Shown: in pieces, positions 42,462-51,174 of the stretch
How positions within the stretch are numbered: position 1 is the first letter of the stretch
Layout of the letters: the number at the start of each line of letters is the position of its first letter
DNA from: Anaerosporomusa subterranea
GTDB lineage: Bacteria > Bacillota > Negativicutes > Sporomusales > Acetonemataceae
Length of the DNA: 64,000 nucleotides
Assembly: GCF_001611555.1 (NCBI RefSeq)
Contig: NZ_LSGP01000020.1
Span: 32,001 to 96,000, forward strand
Direction: 5' to 3'
Notes under the pieces: generated by a model
What the model was told of the DNA's origin: nothing
Seen by the model: only the letters and a program-made list of their open reading frames with translations
The model's database searches: none
Made by a program: the position numbers and the translations under genes

Positions 42462-45407
42462 TTATTTGTAGATAATCCCCTTAAAGCTTCTCCCGTCAAT
42501 TTTCGCCTCAAAGGCCTCATCTCTTCTAACCAGTTTTACATATTTTGTTTGCTGTAGGACAGGTTGATTAAGTAACCAATCCCAATCAACTTTCCCCTGA
42601 TCTTCATTATCATACTGAATGTGGAAGTATCCCATATTCGTGGCAGTCAGATTATGAAAGAAGTGACTGCCTAGCGAAGGTTCAGGGCGAAGGTCCTTAC
42701 GATCGACTTCCACGATGATAAGAGCCTGAGACATTTGCTCCCATGACAAAGGAATACCTAACCACCGGTCCGACGTTCCCATGCGTCCAAATCCAATCAG
42801 TATGCATCGGCGGCCTTCCTTAAACAGAAGGTTGTTTAGCTCACCGATCTCACTAGCAATTTGAACACTGTCCTGCAATTGAAACGTCTCAGGATTCACA
42901 AAAATGATATCGTGGATGCTTTGAAAGAACCTGTTACCAATGGTTCGCTGGCTGAAACACCAGGATTCCCTCGGTTCATCAAGGTTAACCTGAAGAGCTT
43001 CTCTGCCGATCACCATCGGCCTGATCTGCAAGAAATTGAATTCCTTTGGTTTGCTCTTATCCTTAGGAATATTGACCGCAAATTCGATTTCAACATTTGC
43101 GCCAAACGATTTCATTCCCAAACTCAGCAAGTCGTTAATAATTTGCGTCAGCGGCAGCCTGTTATACTTAAGAATGGGTGCAAACGTCACCAGTTTAGGC
43201 CCTGGTTGATATACAGTATCAAATATGCAGTCATTTTCAGCAGAATAGGTGCTGCCAATATACTCCAGTGACTGATCTTTGTTAGCCTGGGAAATCGGCA
43301 GTTTCTCGTAGATATAGTCTTCGTCAGCCCGCAGCGTGATGTCGGCAGATGCCTTGAGATTGACAGCATAAAACGCATTTTGCGATTTTTTCAGATATTC
43401 ATCCGGACTTGAAATTAGCGGGTTTAGCTTGGGATGAGCCGGTGAAAACCGGTATACCCGCTCACCCTCAACGATGGCTTTTCCTAAGCCCAGGGCCAGA
43501 CTGACTGTTCCTTCTTCCGGCTTCATCGGATTATATGGATAAAAGTTATAGGATTGGGCTACGCCGGAAATAGCTGGGTAATAGAGATCGCCGTAGCGTT
43601 CTCCGACCAATTCCTGGATCAGGACAGCCATCTTTTCCTCTTGAATGCGAATGTCTGCATTCTTGGCATATTGCACAGGAGCTGCGTAAAACACCGAGGC
43701 ATAAACCAGTTTAACCGCGTCCGAAAGCTGTTTGAATCGAACTTCAGGGTCTTCATGACTGTTTGGTACTACATAGGTGTGGTAGATACCGGCAAAAGGC
43801 AGTACTCTCGAATCCTCCAGGATGCTCGACGAACGGACGGCGAGCGGACATTTTATATATTGGGTCAAGAGTCGCAAGTTTACTTGCGCAGTGGCCGGTA
43901 AAAAACTTTCCGTAAATTTTTGCGCAATTTCCTCTTCCTTTGGACAACAGGCAATAAAGGAATACAAATTATTCTCTTCAATAAATCTTTCAAAAACATC
44001 ACTACCAATGACAAACGAGCGGGGCACCTTGACTTTAATATCTTCATATTTATCCGCCAGGCGAGATTTGGCAATCATCGAATTCATAAAGGCAATCCCT
44101 CTGGCTTTTCCACCCAAAGAACCTGTCCCTAGTTTGATGAAAGCATTCTCCATATCTTTTTTGGAAAGCCCTTCGAAATCAAGAATCAAACCAGATTGGT
44201 ATTTTAAAAAATAATCATTCAAGACTTTCAGGATATAGTTCCGCATATCAGAAATACTGCCGAATTCCTTCGGGTCCACAAACCGCAGTTTATCCGCGAC
44301 TTCAACTTCGGCCCGGGCGCGGAACCAGCGCGAAAAGTGATAGTTGGACGCATGATAGTACAGACTCTCATCAGGCAGGTCACGAATTATCCTTTCCAGA
44401 TTCGTGATGTCAGACGCTTCGGCAATGACTCTGCCATCCGGATACTTAAACACAAAAGAACCGAATCCATAGTTTTCCAGAATATAAGTGCGCAAATCAT
44501 GCAGTAGGTTGGGTGAGTTTTTATTCAGAAAGTGCAAATTTAATGATTTGGCTTTTTCAGCATTTTCCAGTTCTTCCGACTGCAGCAAAAACGGAAAGTT
44601 GGTGATCATCTCCCCCACGCTTTGTGCCAGTTCAAAACCGGACGAGGGATTTAGCGCACCATCCTTGGGAAATCTCACATCAGAAATTACCCCCAGTAAA
44701 TTATAGCGATAAGTTCTAATAATTTCCATTGCTTCTTCATAGGTTTCTGCGAGAAGAATCTTCGGCCTAAGGCGAACTCTAAGCAAACCGTGGCTGACAT
44801 TCATGGCATGCAACAACAGGCACCGGGTCTGTGTCAAAATTTCTGTATAGATGATAGGCAAAATCTGTGAGTAATACACAGGAGAATCATCAACCAACAG
44901 GATGGCCTGAACTCCCAACCTACTGTCCGCTTCTACATTTTGCTGGTCTTCAATGTATTTAATGATAGCTAACAGAACTTTATTATCTCCGGACCAGTGG
45001 AACACCCTGTTGATACAAGAAATTCCTCGGATCTTGGCAATCATTTCCGGAGTTAGCCGATCATAAGAAAGCATAACAATCGGGATGGTTGGATAGGCTT
45101 CATGTATTGTTGTTTCAACCTCAAATGAGCTCATATCGCTTATACGCGACATGGTAATGATCAGGTGGATTGTTCTCATTTTCAGCTCTTCGAAAGCCTC
45201 TTCACTGTTGGCTACCCAATGAATTCTGGGTATAAACGGAATACTCAAGTCGTTGAACTGATGGTAAATCTGCTCGGCTAACTGCCCATCTTCTTCAAGG
45301 ACATACGCGTCGTACTCTGTAGATATCAGAAGTATTTCTGTAACCCTGAATTTCATCAGGTCATGAACTCCCGAAAAACGGGTCTTCATGTCAACGAATT
45401 TCTCCAT
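42462..45407 (-). CDS. large receiver-like plus PPDK_N (PEP/pyruvate-kinase ATP-grasp) protein
   Basis: About 981 residues. The N-terminal third has two receiver-like segments (ILLISTEYDAYVLEEDGQ... and AILLVDDSPVYYSQILPIIYTEIL). The middle carries GTGSLGGKARGIAFMN and the ATP-grasp motif PLAVRSSSILEDSRVLPFAGIYHTYVV of pyruvate-phosphate dikinase/PEP synthase, with LALGLGKAIVEGE and EFNFLQIRPM later. No phosphohistidine swivel motif or PEP-binding barrel follows, so it is not a normal PpsA/PpdK. The start at 45407 has AGGAGA at seven bases. Some Geobacter and Bacteroidetes genomes have similar large proteins; the function is unknown, possibly a regulatory phosphotransferase. Confidence 0.75.
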   Translation of the reverse strand: MEKFVDMKTRFSGVHDLMKFRVTEILLISTEYDAYVLEEDGQLAEQIYHQFNDLSIPFIPRIHWVANSEEAFEELKMRTIHLIITMSRISDMSSFEVETTIHEAYPTIPIVMLSYDRLTPEMIAKIRGISCINRVFHWSGDNKVLLAIIKYIEDQQNVEADSRLGVQAILLVDDSPVYYSQILPIIYTEILTQTRCLLLHAMNVSHGLLRVRLRPKILLAETYEEAMEIIRTYRYNLLGVISDVRFPKDGALNPSSGFELAQSVGEMITNFPFLLQSEELENAEKAKSLNLHFLNKNSPNLLHDLRTYILENYGFGSFVFKYPDGRVIAEASDITNLERIIRDLPDESLYYHASNYHFSRWFRARAEVEVADKLRFVDPKEFGSISDMRNYILKVLNDYFLKYQSGLILDFEGLSKKDMENAFIKLGTGSLGGKARGIAFMNSMIAKSRLADKYEDIKVKVPRSFVIGSDVFERFIEENNLYSFIACCPKEEEIAQKFTESFLPATAQVNLRLLTQYIKCPLAVRSSSILEDSRVLPFAGIYHTYVVPNSHEDPEVRFKQLSDAVKLVYASVFYAAPVQYAKNADIRIQEEKMAVLIQELVGERYGDLYYPAISGVAQSYNFYPYNPMKPEEGTVSLALGLGKAIVEGERVYRFSPAHPKLNPLISSPDEYLKKSQNAFYAVNLKASADITLRADEDYIYEKLPISQANKDQSLEYIGSTYSAENDCIFDTVYQPGPKLVTFAPILKYNRLPLTQIINDLLSLGMKSFGANVEIEFAVNIPKDKSKPKEFNFLQIRPMVIGREALQVNLDEPRESWCFSQRTIGNRFFQSIHDIIFVNPETFQLQDSVQIASEIGELNNLLFKEGRRCILIGFGRMGTSDRWLGIPLSWEQMSQALIIVEVDRKDLRPEPSLGSHFFHNLTATNMGYFHIQYDNEDQGKVDWDWLLNQPVLQQTKYVKLVRRDEAFEAKIDGRSFKGIIYK

Positions 45408-45482
45408 AATCATTCTCCTAACCCTTGAGATCTTCTCAACAACCCTCAATATTCAGTATATACTAAATTGGATTGATTTTGA

Positions 45483-45855
<373 letters not shown>

Positions 45856-45862
45856 TTAGAGT

Positions 45863-45927
45863 AAAAACAATGAAGTCGCTGGCCCATGCCAGCGGCTTCA
45901 TTGTTTTTAAACCATAATTGCTTATTT
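45863..45927. repeat. hairpin plus conserved flank, left copy
   Basis: Stem of 21 bases with one mismatch, centred on CGCTGGCCCATGCCAGCGG, followed by AAACCATAATTGCTTATTT. The same hairpin core and flank recur at 50717-50773 on the far side of the liv operon. The first hairpin (45863-45908) also looks like a terminator for the GDH remnant. Confidence 0.7.
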
Positions 45928-46143
45928 TTACTCTAATGTTTCAATTCTTTAGCTTGCCGAGAGACAGAGAATATTACTCACTTTTAAAATATATATTTAA
46001 AAATTATATTAGGCAGGAATTACATTCCTGACCATCGAATTTCCAAAATTACAATATTTTCCAATCAATTACAAATTGGCAAGAGATCTGATCAAGTCTA
46101 CGCAACATATTCCCGAAAAAAAAGCGATATAGGAGTGAGTAAG

Positions 46144-47292
46144 ATGAAGTTGAACAAATTTCAGGCGGTAACACTAGCTGTACTGTTGTGCTTGTTAGTA
46201 GTCACAGCAGGCTGCGGCGGTGGCGGCGAGAAGAAGCTGGACAGCGCTCTCCTGGTAGGGATGGTCAATCCGTTTAGCGGCGATAGTGCAACCTATGGCA
46301 TCAGTCACAAGAATGGCTTTGAATTAGCTAGAGAAGAAATCAACAAAGCAGGCGGCATTAAAGGACAGAAGATTGAGTCTGTTTTTCACGATGACGCAGG
46401 AGATCCCAAGCAAGCAGCAGCCGGCGCCCAAAAGTTCGCTGACCAAAAAAGCCTATTGGCAATAGCCGGCTCTTGCCTCAGCTCCAACACGCTAGCGATG
46501 GTGCCTATCCTTGATAAGGCGCATGTGACCCATACGGTCGTCTCATCGAGTACACCAAAACTCAGCGGCGCCAGTAAGTATTTCTTCCGTATGGCTGTTC
46601 AGGACGCGCAAGTCGGCGTACTGATTGGCGACTTCATTAGCAAAGAAGTCAAAGCGAAAAAAGCTGCAATCCTCTATCCGAACAATGACTATGGCAAGGG
46701 CCTGGCTGCTTCGACGGAAGAACAGCTCAAGAAAAATGGCGTTACCGTTGTTGCCAATAAATCGTATCTGGCTACTGATAAAGACTATTCTGCACTCTTA
46801 ACTGTCATTAAATCTGAAGGCGCGGAAGCACTGGCTTTAGCCGGAACCTATACAGATAGCGCGCTGATTGCCAAACAAAGCCGTGAAATGGGCATGAATA
46901 TTCCCATGGTTGGGCCTCCTGGGCTGTACAGCCCGAAACTGATTGAGATTGCTGGCCCTGCCGCTGAAGGCGCTATCTTCTTGGGTGCGTTCGTTGCTTC
47001 CAACCCAGAGCCTGCAGTTCAGGACTTCGTCAAAAAGTATAAAGAGAAATACAATATCGAGCCTGATACCTTCGCGGCTCTTGCTTATGACCAAATGTAC
47101 GTGCTGGCCAAAGCGATGGAGAAAGCGGCCGAGAGAGGGCCAATTACTCGCGAAAGCTTGCAGGAAGCAATGGCTAAAACCGACTACAAAGGAATCACCG
47201 GTTCTGTTAACTTTAATGATAAAGGAGACTGGGTGAGACCATATCTTCATATTACAGTTCGCGACGGTAAGTTTGTGCTGTTTAGGAAATAA
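46144..47292 (+). CDS. livJ: branched-chain amino acid ABC transporter substrate-binding lipoprotein
   Basis: About 382 residues. The start at 46144 has AGGAG eight bases before. Signal sequence LAVLLCLLVVTAGCGG with a lipobox Cys. Mature domain is type I periplasmic binding: VGMVNPFSGDSATYGISHKNGFELAREEINKAGGIKGQKIESVFHDDAGDPKQAAAGAQKFAD, then VVSSSTPKLSGASKYFFRM and AALAYDQMYVLAKAMEKA. First gene of a complete LivJHMGF set, 57 bases before livH. Confidence 0.92.
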   Translation: MKLNKFQAVTLAVLLCLLVVTAGCGGGGEKKLDSALLVGMVNPFSGDSATYGISHKNGFELAREEINKAGGIKGQKIESVFHDDAGDPKQAAAGAQKFADQKSLLAIAGSCLSSNTLAMVPILDKAHVTHTVVSSSTPKLSGASKYFFRMAVQDAQVGVLIGDFISKEVKAKKAAILYPNNDYGKGLAASTEEQLKKNGVTVVANKSYLATDKDYSALLTVIKSEGAEALALAGTYTDSALIAKQSREMGMNIPMVGPPGLYSPKLIEIAGPAAEGAIFLGAFVASNPEPAVQDFVKKYKEKYNIEPDTFAALAYDQMYVLAKAMEKAAERGPITRESLQEAMAKTDYKGITGSVNFNDKGDWVRPYLHITVRDGKFVLFRK

Positions 47293-47349
47293 ACTGCAAA
47301 CGGGAAGCGTCTGTCGCTTCCCGTATTTCATTTTTGGTGAGGTGAGCAT

Positions 47350-48234
47350 ATGGTATTATTGCAGCAAATCATTAATGGACTTGCTCTCGGCGGTGTATAT
47401 TCACTGATTGCCATTGGCTGGACTGTCGTCTTTGGCGTAGTCGGTCTCATCAATTGGACTCATGGCGAAGTCTTTATGATTGGTGCATTTGTCGGATACT
47501 TCCTGATTTCGATTTTCCAAATGAACTTATTTATCGCGCTCATTTTGGCGATGCTCGCCAGTGGTCTGACGGCTTTTCTAATTGATCGATTAGCCTATCG
47601 TCCATTGCGCAATGGGCCTCGGCTGGCTGTCTTCATTACGGCGCTCGGGGCCTCCATGTTCTTGCGCAACCTTGCCGCGTTGTTCTGGGAACCGCATGCC
47701 CGCGCCTATCCAGCAACGCTTAGCGCGTCAATCATGAATTTCTCCGTCGGCGGCGGCACGGTAACCGTCAATAGTCTGCAACTAATAATTTTTGGCGTCA
47801 CACTAGTTATCATGATTTTCTTAGAGTGGTTTATTACTCGCACCATGATGGGAAAGGCCATGCTTGCCGCTTCCCAAGATTTCGAGATGGTGAGTCTGAT
47901 GGGAGTAGAGGCAGAGAATCTTGTCAAAATAACCTTTATCGTCAGCGGAATGCTAGGCGGCGCCGCCGGCTTCTTAGTTGGAGTTCTATACGCGATTGAT
48001 CCGATGATGGGAGCGATGGCCGGCCTCAAAGGCTGGGCCGTGGCCGTGCTGGGCGGAGTGGGCAACATTAGCGGCGCGATGGTGGCCGGGTTACTTCTAG
48101 GGGTCGCCGAGAACATCTCCTCTGTGTATATTTCCTCCGGCTACCGCGATGCCATCGCATTTGTAATCATGATCTTGACGTTAATTATTAAGCCCACAGG
48201 ATTAATGGGCTTTAAGTTTGAGGAAAAGGTATAG
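47350..48234 (+). CDS. livH: branched-chain amino acid ABC permease LivH
   Basis: 294-residue membrane protein with LivH features: QQIINGLALGGVYSLIAIGWTVVFGVVGLINWTHGEVFMIGAF at the N-terminus and GLKGWAVAVLGGVGNISGAMVAGLLLGVAENISSVY in the second half. Ribosome binding site GTGAGGTGAG. Followed by livM after 11 bases. Confidence 0.95.
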   Translation: MVLLQQIINGLALGGVYSLIAIGWTVVFGVVGLINWTHGEVFMIGAFVGYFLISIFQMNLFIALILAMLASGLTAFLIDRLAYRPLRNGPRLAVFITALGASMFLRNLAALFWEPHARAYPATLSASIMNFSVGGGTVTVNSLQLIIFGVTLVIMIFLEWFITRTMMGKAMLAASQDFEMVSLMGVEAENLVKITFIVSGMLGGAAGFLVGVLYAIDPMMGAMAGLKGWAVAVLGGVGNISGAMVAGLLLGVAENISSVYISSGYRDAIAFVIMILTLIIKPTGLMGFKFEEKV

Positions 48235-48245
48235 GAGGCACGGAA

Positions 48246-49271
48246 ATGAAAAAAGCTGCACTCTTCAGCCTAGTCATTCTTGCCGTCACCTTTATCGATT
48301 CGCTCAACCTGACGCCTGAATATCTTTTTAGCCCCTACGTAAAACATATTTTGTTCATGTGTCTCATCTATAGCGCAGTCACTCTCAGTCTAAACTTCGT
48401 TACCGGATCAATTGGACAGGTATCCTTAGGCCATGCGGCCTTTTTCGGGCTGGGCGGATATGTATCAGCCCTATTAACCCAAAACGCAGGGTGGTCTTTT
48501 GGCGTTGCCTTTTTAGCCGCAGGTATCGTTGCTGCTCTAGTCGGTTTGCCGCTTGGGGCGCCAGCGTTGCGAATCAGAGGACCATTCCTGGTTGTTGTAA
48601 CCTACGGATGCGGCGAAGTGTTTAAGTATATTGCCATTAACCTCGATATTACCGGCGGACCGGCTGGCTTGCCGGGTCTGGTTTCCCCATCTGTCTTGGG
48701 ACTAAACTTCAGTGACATGGGGTCAACAGGCAAAGAGGCATTTATTGTCTGCGCTTTACTACTCGCGATCTTTATTGCCTTTTTCATGTCCCGTATGGAG
48801 AATTCCCGAATTGGCCATGCATTTAGCGCTGTGCGCGAAGATGAAATCGCGGCTGGCGCCATGGGGATTAATCCCGCCTATTACAAACTGTTAGCATTTG
48901 TCTTTTCCGCTTTCTTCGCCGGTCTCGCAGGCAGTTTGTTTGTTCATTATCTCTCTTTTGTCAGCCCTGACGCATTAGGGTCGAATGAATCCATTACGAT
49001 GTTGACAATGGTTGTTGTCGGCGGCGTCCGTAGCATTCCGGGATCATTCCTGGGGGCGTTTCTCTTAACTTTACTGCCTGAGGCGTTGCGTTATTTGAAG
49101 GATATATTTGGGCTCAGTTATGACCCATGGCTGGTCTTATTCGGTTTTCTACTCATGGTCATGATGCGAATCCGTCCCCAAGGCATACTGGGGGCGGAAA
49201 CCATCTTCCGGCGCGGATTAGAGCTTGGCAGGGGGAAGCAGTATGTTGCTACGAATAGAAAAACTCACTAA
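48246..49271 (+). CDS. livM: branched-chain amino acid ABC permease LivM
   Basis: 341 residues with LivM landmarks LSLNFVTGSIGQVSLGHAAFFGLGGYVSALL, GPFLVVVTYGCGEVFKYIAIN, SRIGHAFSAVREDEIAAGAMGINPAYYKLLAFVFSAFFAGLAGSLFVHYLSFVSPD, and VVVGGVRSIPGSFLGAFLLTLLPE. AGGAGG start site. Its 3' end overlaps livG by 29 bases. Confidence 0.95.
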   Translation: MKKAALFSLVILAVTFIDSLNLTPEYLFSPYVKHILFMCLIYSAVTLSLNFVTGSIGQVSLGHAAFFGLGGYVSALLTQNAGWSFGVAFLAAGIVAALVGLPLGAPALRIRGPFLVVVTYGCGEVFKYIAINLDITGGPAGLPGLVSPSVLGLNFSDMGSTGKEAFIVCALLLAIFIAFFMSRMENSRIGHAFSAVREDEIAAGAMGINPAYYKLLAFVFSAFFAGLAGSLFVHYLSFVSPDALGSNESITMLTMVVVGGVRSIPGSFLGAFLLTLLPEALRYLKDIFGLSYDPWLVLFGFLLMVMMRIRPQGILGAETIFRRGLELGRGKQYVATNRKTH

Positions 49272-50019
49272 GCGATTCGGCGGACTGGTGGCAGTGAATG
49301 AAGTCGACTTTCATATTGAAAAGAGTGAAGTTGTTGCCATCATTGGTCCGAACGGTTCTGGGAAAACCACATTTTTTAATGCAATTACCGGTATCTTGGC
49401 TGCCACCTCGGGGAAAATTTATTTTCAGGATCAGGATATAACTACCGCCAAATCCTTCGAGATAACTAGCCGCGGCATGGCCCGCACGTTTCAAAATATT
49501 CGGTTGTTCCCTAATTTGACAGTAAGAGACAATATCACCATCGGCGCCTATACCAAAGGCTCTTCCGGCGTATGGGACGGTCTTGTCTATTCCCACAGAC
49601 TAAAAGCGGAAGAAAAGGATCAAGAAGAGAGGGCGCAACGTCTGATGGACTTCATGGGCTTAACTGCAAGCCAGAACGTGACGGCAAAAAACCTGCCATA
49701 TGGCGCGCAAAGGCGACTCGAAATTGCACGGGCGCTGGCAAGCGATCCGGTCTTGTTATTGCTCGATGAGCCTGCGGCTGGTATGAACCCGAAAGAAGTC
49801 GAGGGCCTGTTGGATACTATTCGCAAGCTCAAAGCATCTGGGCTAACGATCCTTTTGATCGAACATCAGATGCGACTGGTTATGGGAATTGCCGAACGTC
49901 TAGTGGTATTTGATCACGGCGTTAAAATTGGCGATGGCTTGCCGGAGGCGGTCCGCAATGACCCGAAGGTGATTGAAGCTTACATCGGAAGTGAGGTGGA
50001 AGTCTGTGCTACACATTGA
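49243..50019 (+). CDS. livG: branched-chain amino acid ABC ATPase LivG
   Basis: About 258 residues with Walker A GPNGSGKTTFFNAITG, Q-loop TFQNIRLFPNLTVRDNI, signature LPYGAQRRLEIARALASDP, Walker B LLLLDEPAAGMNP and IEHQMRLVMGIAERLVVFDHG. ATG 49243 follows GGGGGAA; it overlaps livM. Its last codons overlap livF. Confidence 0.95.
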   Translation: MLLRIEKLTKRFGGLVAVNEVDFHIEKSEVVAIIGPNGSGKTTFFNAITGILAATSGKIYFQDQDITTAKSFEITSRGMARTFQNIRLFPNLTVRDNITIGAYTKGSSGVWDGLVYSHRLKAEEKDQEERAQRLMDFMGLTASQNVTAKNLPYGAQRRLEIARALASDPVLLLLDEPAAGMNPKEVEGLLDTIRKLKASGLTILLIEHQMRLVMGIAERLVVFDHGVKIGDGLPEAVRNDPKVIEAYIGSEVEVCATH

Positions 50020-50710
50020 AGATAGTAACGTATTCTACGGCAACGTACAAGCTATCCGCGGTGTAAGTCTTACGATCAATGAAGGGGAAATTGTTACTGT
50101 CGTCGGCTCAAACGGCGCTGGCAAGACGACCATCCTCAAGACAATTGTCGGACTATTGCGCAGCCGGACTGGAAGCATTACATTTTTCGGGAAAGAGATC
50201 AGTTCTCTGTCCACTGCCGCCATTGTACAAGGCGGCATCGCGCTCGTGCCGGAAGGTCGACGCGTGTTTCCGCGTCTGTCTGTTGCCGACAATCTAATTC
50301 TTGGCGCATATGCGCGCAAAGACAAAGGAACTGTTCAAACTGATCTGGTCGGAATCTACGAAATGTTTCCCCGCCTAGCTGAGCGCAAAACGCAACCGGC
50401 AGGTACGCTTTCTGGTGGCGAGCAGCAAATGCTAGCGATGGGACGCGGACTGATGAGCCGCCCGCGCCTACTTTTGTTAGATGAACCCTCAATGGGTCTT
50501 GCGCCTGTGCTGGTGAAGCAGATATTTTCGGTCATTCAACAAATCAATGCTCTAGGCATGACCATCCTGTTAGTTGAGCAGAATGCCCGCATGGCGTTGT
50601 CTATTGCCAGGCGAGGGTATGCGCTTGAGACTGGCAGCGTTCTGTTTAGTGGTGACGCCTGCGACCTGAGTGCGAATGACCAGGTGCGCCGGGCCTATCT
50701 GGGTGAGTGA
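50006..50710 (+). CDS. livF: branched-chain amino acid ABC ATPase LivF
   Basis: About 234 residues from GTG 50006 (VLHIEDSNVFYGNVQAIRGVSLTI), preceded by GTGAGGTGG; it overlaps livG by 14 bases. Walker A GSNGAGKTTILKTIVG, GGIALVPEGRRVFPRLSVADNLILGAYAR, signature LSGGEQQMLAMGRGLMSRPRLLLLDEPSMGLAP and VEQNARMALSIARRGYALETG complete a typical LivF. Confidence 0.95.
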   Translation: MLHIEDSNVFYGNVQAIRGVSLTINEGEIVTVVGSNGAGKTTILKTIVGLLRSRTGSITFFGKEISSLSTAAIVQGGIALVPEGRRVFPRLSVADNLILGAYARKDKGTVQTDLVGIYEMFPRLAERKTQPAGTLSGGEQQMLAMGRGLMSRPRLLLLDEPSMGLAPVLVKQIFSVIQQINALGMTILLVEQNARMALSIARRGYALETGSVLFSGDACDLSANDQVRRAYLGE

Positions 50711-50716
50711 TAATAG

Positions 50717-50773
50717 CCTAAAACCGCTGGCCCGTGCCAGCGGTTTTAGGGTGTAAACCATAATCGCTTATTT
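50717..50773. repeat. hairpin plus conserved flank, right copy (liv terminator)
   Basis: Perfect 15-base stem CCTAAAACCGCTGGC / GCCAGCGGTTTTAGG with loop CCGT, seven bases after livF, then AAACCATAATCGCTTATTT. Shares core and flank with 45863-45927. Acts as a terminator for livF and for the minus-strand zinc-ribbon gene. Confidence 0.8.
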
Positions 50774-51021
50774 GCCCCAACGTTTCGATTTTGGCAATTG
50801 ATCGCTTAACAGTCTTCTCGCAACCGGCTCGGTTAAACCGTGTTCTTTCATGTGCGGCACAGACTTCAATCATTATCTGCTAAGGTTAATTCAGGCTGGG
50901 CGAATTTTCCTTCCTGATAGCAGTACAGGCAATACTCTTCGGTTTTGGTACCATCTGACTGTCTACCGATTAACTCGGCCCCATTCAGCGGCATACCACA
51001 GCTTTGACAAAACTTGTCCAT
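50768..51021 (-). pseudogene. four-cysteine zinc-ribbon protein, frameshifted
   Basis: Starting at ATG 51021 with a GAGGAAGG site, it reads MDKFCQSCGMPLNGAELIGR ... TEEYCLYCYQEGKFAQPELTLAD, the start of a small zinc-ribbon family with two CxxC pairs. It then meets a stop at codon 52. In other frames the normal tail is preserved: IEVCAAH then MKEHGLTEPVARRLLSDQLPKSKRWGK with stop at 50768. An extra base near 50872 and two missing bases near 50852 explain the break. The 51-residue front piece keeps both cysteine pairs and might still be made. Confidence 0.75.
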
Positions 51022-51110
51022 TACAAATCCTTCCTCTAATTCACAAGATGGATGTAATCGCGCTGCGTTCTGCTAAGCGGGAGTTAATCGTCTCGGTTCC
51101 AGTATTATGG

Positions 51111-51155
51111 AAGGAGCTGTGTTGAGGCTACGTTTCAACACAGCTCCTTTTATTA
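51111..51155. terminator. hairpin terminator downstream of the histidine kinase
   Basis: Stem AAGGAGCTGTGTTGA / TCAACACAGCTCCTT with an A/T-rich tail on both sides. It ends the minus-strand kinase transcript (20 bases after its stop). Interval 51022-51110 shows nothing else. Confidence 0.8.
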
Positions 51156-51174
51156 TAATTAAATTACTTTCACA

